Origin: Syntrophorhabdaceae bacterium PtaU1.Bin034
Lineage (GTDB): Bacteria > Desulfobacterota_G > Syntrophorhabdia > Syntrophorhabdales > WCHB1-27
DNA: 31,474 nt
Assembly: GCA_002067405.1 (NCBI GenBank)
Contig: MVRP01000031.1
Coordinates: forward strand, 1-31,474
Direction of reading: 5' to 3'
The position numbers and the translations under genes were made by a program. Of this stretch, positions 25,111-31,474 are shown in pieces (position 1 is the stretch's first letter; the number at the start of each line of letters is the position of its first letter). The notes under the pieces are model-generated. The model worked only from the letters and a program-made list of their open reading frames with translations. It was not told the origin of the DNA and did no database searches.

Positions 25111-25698
25111 GATAAGCAACCTCCTTTGTCAGTTTCGAACCCAGCGATAAAGTTTGTCAGCAGGGGTTCATGAACGGCTGCCAGAGCGCCTTGTCGTCGA
25201 CTTGTAGAGAAAGGGGCGCTGTTAAGTAGACGTATAAGCCTCCATACTAAGATGTTTCCCGGTGCATCACATGCTTGCTAGATTCTCCTTTAATGTCGAA
25301 TTCTTTGCAAGGCAATTCTGTCCATTACGGCATGAAAGCTTCAATGATCTGGAGATTGTGAATTGTGCCAACTTCGGGAAGAAGTTGAAAGGTTAGTAGA
25401 TCCTCTCTGGCAGGTCAAACGACAGGTCCTAGAAGTAGAAACGCCAAACTCTCTACTCTCCGCCCGGTAGGGTACGGATCACCGGCACAGGCCATATGAT
25501 GGATGCCTTCACTTCGTAATTCTTGTTCCCACAGTCTACCAAAGATATAGAGTTGTAGGTGAACCTCATGGGCGTTCCTCTTTCCTGAAAGCAAATTTCG
25601 CTTTACACCTTCGATATGCAATATTTCTATCAGTAACAAGTATATAGTTGAGACATTTTCCTTTTATTCATCGAGACAATAGTGCAATAATGTGATCA
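25111..25698. other. Intergenic stretch, no gene seen
   Basis: A 588-bp divergent spacer. The open frame 25415-25639 (minus) has no recognisable domain or ribosome binding site and is not accepted. No repeat or RNA gene was seen. Confidence 0.5.
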
Positions 25699-26050
25699 GT
25701 GTCAAAGGCAGTTATGTCCAACAAAAAGACTCCCCTCCTCGTCGAAAATGAAGCCCTCGTCGCCATGGCGCAGAAGAAGGTCTTTGAGAAATACGAGCAC
25801 GAAGTTATCGCTGCCCTCTCGGGAAAGGGGGCAATAGAGAAAGCCCGCACCACCCCCAAAATCGGCTTCATCCTCATGGACGTTAATTTCGGAAAAAACA
25901 AAATGGACGGAATCGAGGCCACGGAGGCTATCTTAAAGGAGAGGGGCATCCCGGGCTCTTCCTCTTCAGTCATACCCAAACGGAAATCATATAGAGAACA
26001 GAGAAGGTAAACTCCTGAGGGTATTAGGCAACAAGCTATTTTGGGTTTGC
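25699..26050 (+). pseudogene. Decayed response-regulator receiver domain
   Basis: The first 86 codons read as a receiver domain: PLLVENEALVAMAQKK, SGKGAIEKARTTP, FILMDVNFG with the phosphoacceptor aspartate, MDGIEATEAILKERGIP. The frame then shifts near 25951 and ends at 26008 with an unrelated tail. In the frame beginning at 25959, the expected continuation reappears as FLFSHTQTEII, stop, RTEKVNS, stop, GY, matching the usual receiver segment FLSSHTEPE..EKTEKI.SYGY. The gene has therefore lost its end through a frameshift and at least two stops. One residue of the acidic pocket is also changed (VEN where VED is usual). The natural start is likely ATG 25714. It would not make a functional receiver. 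Confidence 0.85.
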
Positions 26051-26105
26051 GGGTCAGTTTGATAGATGGACGTGGTTTCATAATGTCCTGTGCGAGACTG
26101 AATAT

Positions 26106-27050
26106 ATGTATCTGAATTTTATCTACATCATCAGTGGGCTGGTTCTCCTGGCCATCGGGGCTGAGAGTCTCGTTCGGGGTGCCACGGGCCTGGCATTACG
26201 CCTCGGCGTTACGGCCCTAGCGATTGGCCTAACGATCGTAGCATTCGGTACAAGTAGTCCGGAGCTGGCTGTTGGCATCGGAGCGGCACGTGCAGGTAAC
26301 GGCGGACTGGCGCTCGGCAACGTCGTTGGCTCCAATATCAGCAATATTGCGCTGGTGCTGGGATTTGCGGCACTCGTCAAACCCATGAGCGTCCGCTCTG
26401 AGCTGACACGTCGGGAAGTCCCGCTGATGATCTCGGCAAACCTGCTGCTATTGATCATGTTATCGGACGGAAGACTGAGTCGTCTGGAGGGAATCGTTCT
26501 GATTGTTGGTGCCTTCGCCTATACGGTTTTTTCTTACTCGGCAACAAAGCGTGGTGAGAATTCTGTAATCGCGGCGAAGTTCAATGAGGCTCTCACGGGC
26601 TCCAAGCACTCTCTGTGGTGGGATGCAGTCCTGCTTGCGGCAGGCCTCACGGCGTTGCTTATTGGCGCAAGTCTACTCCTTAAGGGGGCCAGGTTTGTTG
26701 CGGCAGGGTTCGGAGTAAGCCAAGTAGTCATTGGCCTCACAATCGTCGCGATAGGTACCAGTTTGCCCGAGCTTGCCACCTCAACTACTTCTGCGCTCCG
26801 GGGCAAGCCTGGCATAGCGTTCGGTAATGTTATTGGCTCCAACGTTCTCAATATCACCGCAGTACTCGGTGCGGTGGCTCTAATCCAGCCTTTTGCGGTC
26901 GTGGGGCTTAGGCCCCTCGACTTGGTCGTCATGGTCGCTAGTGCCGTGTTCTTGCTGCCGCTCATGTGGCGCGGTTCTGTCCTGAACCGCTGGGAAGCAG
27001 CTATCTTGCTCGTGGGCTACGCTACGTACTTGTACTCGCTTGCGCCATGA
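26106..27050 (+). CDS. CaCA-family calcium/sodium exchanger (YrbG/CaxA-like)
   Basis: A 314-residue inner-membrane protein of about ten helices with the two inverted homologous halves of the Ca2+:cation antiporter superfamily. The first alpha repeat holds GTSSPELAVG (48-57) and GNVVGSNISN (71-80); the second holds GTSLPELATS and GNVIGSNVLN. The glutamates in PEL of each repeat are the expected ion-coordinating residues. The length is typical for bacterial YrbG-type exchangers, which move Ca2+ against Na+ or H+. No strong Shine-Dalgarno stands before ATG 26106. The gene stands alone between a pseudogene and a non-coding stretch and is probably monocistronic. Confidence 0.92.
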   Translation: MYLNFIYIISGLVLLAIGAESLVRGATGLALRLGVTALAIGLTIVAFGTSSPELAVGIGAARAGNGGLALGNVVGSNISNIALVLGFAALVKPMSVRSELTRREVPLMISANLLLLIMLSDGRLSRLEGIVLIVGAFAYTVFSYSATKRGENSVIAAKFNEALTGSKHSLWWDAVLLAAGLTALLIGASLLLKGARFVAAGFGVSQVVIGLTIVAIGTSLPELATSTTSALRGKPGIAFGNVIGSNVLNITAVLGAVALIQPFAVVGLRPLDLVVMVASAVFLLPLMWRGSVLNRWEAAILLVGYATYLYSLAP

Positions 27051-27458
27051 TCCAACACGTCTGACCACGGTTTCAAGCAGATTCGATTCTGTTAACGCCA
27101 AAGCCGCAAACGTGTGGCTACATTTCTTTCCACAATCCGTGGTTCTTCCAAACAAGCCCCATGCTCGGCATGCAGGTGAAGCTCGTGGGTTCTCTTCCTT
27201 CCTGCACCGATGGCAGGCACCACGGTGAATTTCATAGCAACCTTCAAGCGGCAACGAATGATCAACACCAGATCATTCTCCTGAACCCCACAAGGATATT
27301 AAGGGACAATGTCAATCGGCGATAATATGTGGTAGCATACTTGGAAAGAGGACTGCATCCGCGACCAGCATAAATCAGCAGAAGGATTCTGAAACAAACC
27401 GCCTTCACGTTACGCCCATCGCTGCCACAACGATTGGGACCATTTTTGTCAGCCCCTA
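27051..27458. other. Intergenic stretch, no gene seen
   Basis: A 408-bp spacer after the exchanger. Short frames antisense to or following the exchanger show no domain. No terminator with a clear T-tract, repeat or RNA was recognised. Confidence 0.45.
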
Positions 27459-27838
27459 TTGTCTTTTATCCGGATCTTACATTCCGAGTACCTCATTCAC
27501 AGCGAGTGGGAAGCACCCGAGATGGCTCAACTGGGCTTCGCCAAGGCTCTGGTCAACCACGAAATCCCTAATATCCACGATGAGGGCGTGATGGCTCACC
27601 TGATCAAGGGGCCTTACATCATGTTCTTCCAGCCCATGATGGAGGAACCCGGCTGGAGGAAATACCTTTAGCGGCAACGACGGAAGGCACACCCTTGGAG
27701 AACGGCGTGACCCAGGGGGACATCCTTTTGGCACCCGAAATCGATGGCAGAAAAGGGACTTCGCAATTGAAGTCCCTCAGAGACACTCTGCCGCCATCAG
27801 CGCAAATAATCGCCATGGAAGATTTCAAGCGGAAATAA
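27459..27838 (+). pseudogene. Possible broken reading frame of unknown family
   Basis: A frame from TTG 27459 to TAG 27671 encodes coding-looking peptide (EWEAPEMAQLGFAKALV, HLIKGPYIMFFQPMMEEPG). Around 27650 a second frame continues as RLEEIPLAATTEGTPLENG and DILLAPEIDGRKG to TAA 27836-27838. Joined by one frameshift they would give about 125 residues. I do not recognise the family. Its end overlaps the end of the convergent MscS gene by 14 bp. It may equally be two chance frames; a fossil gene is my preferred but uncertain reading. Confidence 0.3.
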
Positions 27839-28628
27839 GACTTTCCTTCGGAAGGATACCGCGTTTTCTGACTTCATCCTTGATCCGCTCGGTTATGTCG
27901 CTGGCTATAAGACGTTCAAAACGAACGTCCACGACATAGACCTTCACCTTGAAAGCGGTCAGGAAACCGTAATCAAAACGGTCCTCCACCAGCACGACCA
28001 CGGGGTTCTTCCGATAAACATAGGGAGAGCACAACGCCGCCTCAAGCATCAGTTCTTTTGCCTCGGGCACATTCACATTCGCGGGCAGGAAAAACTCCAC
28101 CACCACCTGTTCGACGAGCGCTCCGGAATTTGAGTTGATTACCGCCTTATTCAGAAGAATTCCGTTTGGAAAGGTGATGATGCTGTCGTCAAAGGTGTGG
28201 ATTTTGCTTGCGCGCAATCCGATGTGGACCACCTCTCCATAATGCTCGTCGATCTTGATCATGTCCCCAACGAGATAGGGTCTGTCAAACATGATCATCA
28301 CGCCGGCGAGGACGTTCTTTACCAGCTCCTGCGCGCCGATTCCCAGCGCAACGCCCGCGGTGGCCGAGAGGGCCACAAGAGTGTTCAGCCTGGGATTGAT
28401 AACAACGGAAATGATGAATCCAATAACCCCGAGCCAGACGGCAAGTCTCAAAAGAGGGAAGATGCTGGATATCTGGACGCGCCGGCGGGGGAATTTGTCG
28501 GCAAGGAGCCGAAACAACCGTTGAATCCCGGCGAGTGCGAGCCAGGTTGCCGCCATGACGATTATCGTCTCGGAAATGACCTGAAGATTAATGAGTTCCT
28601 TTAGTGATCTTACCAGGTTCTCTTTCAT
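27825..28628 (-). CDS. Small MscS-type mechanosensitive channel
   Basis: A 267-residue MscS-family protein. Hydrophobic segments at about 18-38 and 55-78 precede the pore helix and beta domain: LSATAGVALGIGAQELVKNVLAG (87-109, glycine/alanine-rich TM3), then FDRPYLVGDMIKI, GEVVHIGLRASKIHTFD and ITFPNG, which are the conserved MscS blocks. The length is close to E. coli MscS (286). The C-terminal alpha/beta domain is present to ILPKESL. Such channels release solutes on hypo-osmotic shock. GGGAGG stands nine bases before ATG 28628. The gene begins 23 bp after the stop of an ATPase gene, and the tight arrangement suggests that the two proteins work together, possibly with nucleotide hydrolysis modulating the channel. 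Confidence 0.93.
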   Translation of the reverse strand: MKENLVRSLKELINLQVISETIIVMAATWLALAGIQRLFRLLADKFPRRRVQISSIFPLLRLAVWLGVIGFIISVVINPRLNTLVALSATAGVALGIGAQELVKNVLAGVMIMFDRPYLVGDMIKIDEHYGEVVHIGLRASKIHTFDDSIITFPNGILLNKAVINSNSGALVEQVVVEFFLPANVNVPEAKELMLEAALCSPYVYRKNPVVVLVEDRFDYGFLTAFKVKVYVVDVRFERLIASDITERIKDEVRKRGILPKESLISA

Positions 28629-28651
28629 GTCGGCATCCTCCCGGACTGTTT

Positions 28652-29875
28652 TCAGTAAAGCAGATTGAGCTGCTCCAGTGCCGACGTGACACTGTGGTGA
28701 ATGAAGGGCAACAAGTCGTATGTCTTCTCGTTGCTGTTATTCCGATCGACGATCAGTTCTATAAGTTTCAACTGCTCGAGATATTCGAGGGTCATTTTGC
28801 TTCGGGCTTCGGTTACCCGGAAGATCTCCAGGTGCTCCCCGACCGAGAGAACTCCATGTCCGGCCAGTTCCGCAAGGGTCATCAGGTGCAAACGATCCAT
28901 ATCTTTTAAGAACGCTATGTCCAGACGATTGGGGGGAGAAAGGAAAAGCGACTTCGTGTTTCTTTCATATCGGCTGCAAAGGAGCAGAAAATAAAGAGCG
29001 GAAGAAAAGTTGCTTCCGCTGTTGGCGAGGATCCCACGGTAGAAAGCACGCTCCTTTTCTTCCTGCCCCTCCGCCAATTGCCTTCCTCTTTCCGATTCAT
29101 CAGGAGAACAGAAAGTCGTTTGCAGGCCGCAATTCTCCAGCCGAAGCTTCAGCGCGTCTCGCAGGACATCCTCGGGCAGCAGGTCGATGGGGAGTACGTG
29201 GGAAAAATAACGCGAAGCACCAATATGGCGCTCCATGTTGTTCCAGGGCAAGCGGCGGCAGGCAAGAAGCCAGAAATGCCGCCGACGGGTTCGAAGTATT
29301 ACATACAGGAATGTCTCGGCTGCCTTCCGGGCGCCGATAACCCGAAGGAGAATGTTGTGCGCCCCCTCCAGGATAACGATCCGGGGCTCCACTTCCATTA
29401 ACCGTCTTATCAACTCTTCAACGTCGTCGATAGGCGGATCGATCTGGAAGAACTGGCAGAAGAACTCAACAACAGACTTGTCACTTCGCAACCTTCTTTC
29501 CAGATCGCCCCGAAGTATTACCTGGCCTTGCTGTCTTTTCTGGAAGCAATTTATGAGACTTGTCTTGCCACAGCCCTGCGGCCCCACCACCGCGACACTG
29601 GTGGGATGGCCATTCTGCCAGTGCCTCAGGGCTTCATCCAGCAGCTTGAAGCTGTCATCCCGTCCGACAAGGAGATCTTCACCCTCAAGCGGCATGGGGA
29701 GGAAAAATCTCCTGCAGTCCTCGGGAAGACTATCGGGCTGCGCGAGGATCTGCTCAAGCTCCGGCAGGGCTTCAATGTGCATAATGGCTTCGGAAATGAC
29801 TTCCATTGAGGACTTCTTCCGAAAAACACTACGAAGACGCAACAGGAACTCATGATTGATGAATTTTGTTGACAT
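28652..29875 (-). CDS. AAA/STAND-like P-loop ATPase paired with MscS
   Basis: A 407-residue protein. An N-terminal helical region (1-65) precedes VGRDDSFKLLDEAL and a P-loop GPQGCGKTS (98-106). Walker B is RIVILEGAHN (165-174), with glutamate-glycine where ORC/AAA+ proteins usually have D-E/D. FWLLACR (201-207) is a possible sensor-1 strand with trailing arginine. The C-terminal third, including FLKDMDRLHLMTLAELAGHG and EYLEQLKLIELIVD, looks like a winged-helix domain as in ORC/Cdc6 and STAND ATPases. No membrane segment is visible, so the protein should be cytoplasmic. It is the first gene of a two-gene operon with the MscS-type channel. The function is unknown; candidates are a channel regulator or a sensor-effector ATPase. 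Confidence 0.8.
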   Translation of the reverse strand: MSTKFINHEFLLRLRSVFRKKSSMEVISEAIMHIEALPELEQILAQPDSLPEDCRRFFLPMPLEGEDLLVGRDDSFKLLDEALRHWQNGHPTSVAVVGPQGCGKTSLINCFQKRQQGQVILRGDLERRLRSDKSVVEFFCQFFQIDPPIDDVEELIRRLMEVEPRIVILEGAHNILLRVIGARKAAETFLYVILRTRRRHFWLLACRRLPWNNMERHIGASRYFSHVLPIDLLPEDVLRDALKLRLENCGLQTTFCSPDESERGRQLAEGQEEKERAFYRGILANSGSNFSSALYFLLLCSRYERNTKSLFLSPPNRLDIAFLKDMDRLHLMTLAELAGHGVLSVGEHLEIFRVTEARSKMTLEYLEQLKLIELIVDRNNSNEKTYDLLPFIHHSVTSALEQLNLLY

Positions 29876-30351
29876 CGATCTTGGCCTTATCGCTCCCTGT
29901 CCGATTCAACTATAAATTACCACATGCTTTGCTCGCTGACAACTCAACGTGAACTCGGGGACATCATTCACATTTGATCCCTGAGAAGCCCATGCGGCCC
30001 TCGTGAGGCTGTTGCAATACCTGATATCGGCCGCATCCTGTCCTGTTAAACTGCCGGACACGGTCATGGTGGCATACTGTGGGAGAATGCCGTTGTTGAA
30101 GCCGGGAACGGGGCGTATGGACAGGGTGGCGAGATACTCCTGAAAAAGCGGGTTGCTTCTCGGGGATCAAATTCTTAGGTGTGCCGTGACCAGCATTTGG
30201 GTTTTGAGTCACCCTCTTCGCATTCGGTCACTCTCCAATGGAATTATCCCAACTGAATAATAGGGTAGAGAGTGGCTGCAAGTTGCCTAAACCCCGGGAG
30301 AAACCATGCCTTACCGGGACCTTCGCGTGGTCGTCTCTATCACTCTGGAGA
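29876..30351. other. Gene-poor stretch containing a repeat module
   Basis: No accepted gene. A minus-strand frame at 29964-30212 lacks recognisable domains. In another minus frame the segment about 29945-30165 reads ATLSIRPVPGFNNGILPQY without a stop for some distance, perhaps a remnant of a lost gene. The left module of the dispersed repeat occupies 30199-30350. Confidence 0.4.
30199..30350 (+). repeat. Dispersed repeat, left module, copy 3
   Basis: Shares GGGTTTTGAGTCACCC, ACTCTCCA.TGGAATTAT, GGGAGAAACCATG and ACCTTCGCGTGGTCGTC in order with copy 2 at 10850. Its right border falls two bases before the stop codon of the small gene at 30352. The right module follows at 30763. Confidence 0.7.
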
Positions 30352-30627
30352 TTACTGTCGACGGGCCGCTCTGAGGATCTCTTCGCGTTCCTCTTCCGTC
30401 ATGTATTCCTTATGACCATCGGGGTACAGCCGGAACACACCCTTGTCGTCGCCGTGTGTCGTGTAGAGCCCGGCAGCGTGGGCACTGGCCATTGCTTCCC
30501 TTGCGGCTTCTCCGAAAATCCTTTCCCGGAGCTTTCGGTCCTCTATCCAGTTCATGATCGCCTTTGCCTTTTCCTCCGCTGCCCGCTTGCGTTCAGGTTT
30601 CATCTTGTCCCTGAGGCTCTTGGCCAT
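30352..30627 (-). CDS. Small charged hypothetical protein inside the repeat
   Basis: A 91-residue protein, very rich in K, R and E. The N-terminal half (SLRDKMKPERKRAAEEKAK) is a predicted helix; the C-terminal part has a short strand-like segment (GVFRLYPDGHKEYMTEEER) and another helix. ATG 30627 is chosen because AGAGGA stands six bases upstream; ATG 30633 would leave no room for it. The gene lies exactly between the left and right modules of the dispersed repeat, with its stop codon 2 bp from the left module, so it may be cargo of a mobile element. I do not recognise a family and assign no function. The consistent charge pattern and a fitting ribosome binding site favour a real gene. Confidence 0.55.
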   Translation of the reverse strand: MAKSLRDKMKPERKRAAEEKAKAIMNWIEDRKLRERIFGEAAREAMASAHAAGLYTTHGDDKGVFRLYPDGHKEYMTEEEREEILRAARRQ

Positions 30628-30762
30628 TTTCATTCCTCTCGTTCTTTCTCCAGGGGTGTTGCCGTCAATCCTGAGGAGCATGGCGACTTCGAGGGGTATC
30701 GATGCTCCCGTGCTTTATGGCCTCGACAAGATTATCAAGGCCTTCTCCCAGAACGTCATCTC

Positions 30763-30961
30763 GACCTCAACTGGGAGCAAGTGCTGGCCAGAGGTCAAAA
30801 GGCCCGAACCTGACTCATGACGCTTGGGCTCCAACTGCCCAAGGTGAGAGGGGCCAGGCACGGACGCAACGTATTCGCCCTCTTGCTTGTTATATGCCAA
30901 CAGCCTACCATGCGCAACGGGAAAATGCACCGGTGGTTCGTTCCCCGTCCGGCAGGGTACA
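30763..30961 (-). repeat. Dispersed repeat, right module, copy 2 (199 bp)
   Basis: About 90% identical (20 differences in 199, no gaps) to 2758-2956. Homology stops at 30961, exactly where a GTAYACGGTAACGTGAC motif begins. The minus-strand frame stays open in both copies (here within 30715-30930). Confidence 0.75.
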
Positions 30962-31100
30962 CGGTAACGTGACGATTGCTGGACCTGGGAAAGGTGTCAG
31001 GATAGGCTCCTTTCCGGAGATGTCTGGCAGGTGTAAGGCGGGGTTCGTGAGGCTAAGGTGACACGTCGGGCACAAGAATCGGGGTATACGGTAACGTGAC
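30957..31100 (+). repeat. Pair of 17-bp direct repeats
   Basis: GTACACGGTAACGTGAC (30957-30973) and GTATACGGTAACGTGAC (31084-31100) differ at one base and lie 127 bp apart. They sit at the outer border of the right repeat module and could be ends or binding sites of a mobile element. Confidence 0.6.
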
Positions 31101-31148
31101 AGTTGGCGGAGGGGGGAACTATGGTCACACGGGTCGGATTGGGGGATT

Positions 31149-31474
31149 GTGCGACAGGCCCGTCACCTCCATGCAGTCCGTTTCCGTTACGACGGGAGGT
31201 TGCGCAGCCGCGAGAACATCCTGGCAAGCATGTCCGCATGGCTCGAAGACTATGAATACCTCGAGAAGGTCCTGAAAAGCCGGAAGCGCTTCGCAATGGA
31301 AAGCGTAATTCACAGCACTCTTCTCGCCGCGGCAATGTGCCGGAAGAAGCTCGGCGCCAAAGCCGGCCAGCCCATTCATAACAATCCTTTTCCAGGAACC
31401 GCAAGGTTACACTTTGCCGGTGAGCTCGTGGAGATTCTGGTTCAACCAGGCATTGATGCTGAGACCTGCCTTTT
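31149..31474 (+). CDS. Unrecognised protein, 3' truncated by window edge
   Basis: A frame open from 31095 to the right edge. GTG 31149 behind a GGGGG stretch is the best start (RQARHLHAVRFRYDG...). The next ATG of another frame (31121), despite a G-rich leader, gives only about 40 codons and is rejected. The 108 visible residues are mainly helical: RENILASMSAWLEDYEYLEK, RFAMESVIHSTLLAAAMCRK, then GQPIHNNPFPGTARLHFAG. Composition and codon pattern look coding. I do not recognise the family. The gene starts about 50 bp after the second 17-bp direct repeat. Confidence 0.5.
   Translation, partial: MRQARHLHAVRFRYDGRLRSRENILASMSAWLEDYEYLEKVLKSRKRFAMESVIHSTLLAAAMCRKKLGAKAGQPIHNNPFPGTARLHFAGELVEILVQPGIDAETCL

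Noticed and set aside
25415..25639. Small minus-strand frame between the LapA and receiver genes
   Set aside because: No domain, no Shine-Dalgarno, not supported by neighbours.
1..31474. CRISPR array, tRNA or rRNA genes
   Set aside because: No regularly spaced direct repeats and no tRNA or rRNA signatures were recognised by reading either strand.

Overview
The window reads as part of a chromosome from a sensor-rich, free-living bacterium. The style of the signalling proteins (PAS/HD-GYP sensors, Rcp-type response regulators, DUF4118 kinases), a DUF4398 lipoprotein and moderate-to-high GC suggest a deltaproteobacterial (Desulfobacterota-like) anaerobe. That assignment is inference; no ribosomal or marker gene is present. 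Layout. (1) 1-2324: the 3' end of a HEPN-domain gene, then a convergent two-gene operon (minus strand) of a TIM-barrel isomerase-like protein with an unusual C-terminal tail and a PPP-type metallophosphatase, overlapping by 4 bp behind a leaderless-looking promoter. (2) 2334-3173: a gene-poor stretch with two strong stem-loops and the left and right modules of a dispersed repeat that recurs at 10.85 kb (left only) and 30.2-31.0 kb. (3) 3174-10333, minus strand: a tight four-gene operon of a six-PAS HD-GYP protein, a dCache/PAS histidine kinase, a single-domain response regulator and a REC-GAF-HD-GYP regulator. (4) 10334-11714: a gene-free divergent region with repeat remnants and the promoter of the next operon. 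(5) 11715-18117, plus strand and more AT-rich: a four-PAS HD-GYP protein, a membrane CHASE-PAS-HD-GYP protein (4-bp overlap) and a dCache-HAMP-PAS-GGDEF diguanylate cyclase. (6) 18471-20100: a DUF4118 hybrid histidine kinase whose 5' end looks frameshifted. (7) 20690-22515: a secreted DRGH-type endonuclease and a DUF6765-like protein. (8) 22703-25110, minus strand: a cation:proton antiporter overlapping a DUF4398 lipoprotein, then a LapA-domain membrane protein. (9) 25699-27050: a decayed receiver-domain pseudogene and a CaCA-family Ca2+/Na+ exchanger. (10) 27459-29875: a broken reading frame of unknown origin and a two-gene module of an AAA/STAND-like ATPase plus a small MscS channel. (11) 29876-31474: repeat modules flanking a small hypothetical gene, and the 5' part of an unrecognised gene running off the edge. 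How the genes work together: four HD-GYP proteins (all metal-binding motifs present, so probably cyclic-di-GMP phosphodiesterases) and one GGDEF cyclase with an intact I-site sit within 15 kb beside two histidine kinases and response regulators. There is no EAL domain and no recognised c-di-GMP receptor. The region looks like a locally amplified sensory island in which extracellular (dCache, CHASE) and cytoplasmic (PAS, GAF) inputs converge on c-di-GMP turnover. The most unusual items are the ATPase-MscS pair, the composite repeat with a small cargo gene, and an almost identical 110-bp patch shared by two HD-GYP genes that suggests gene conversion.
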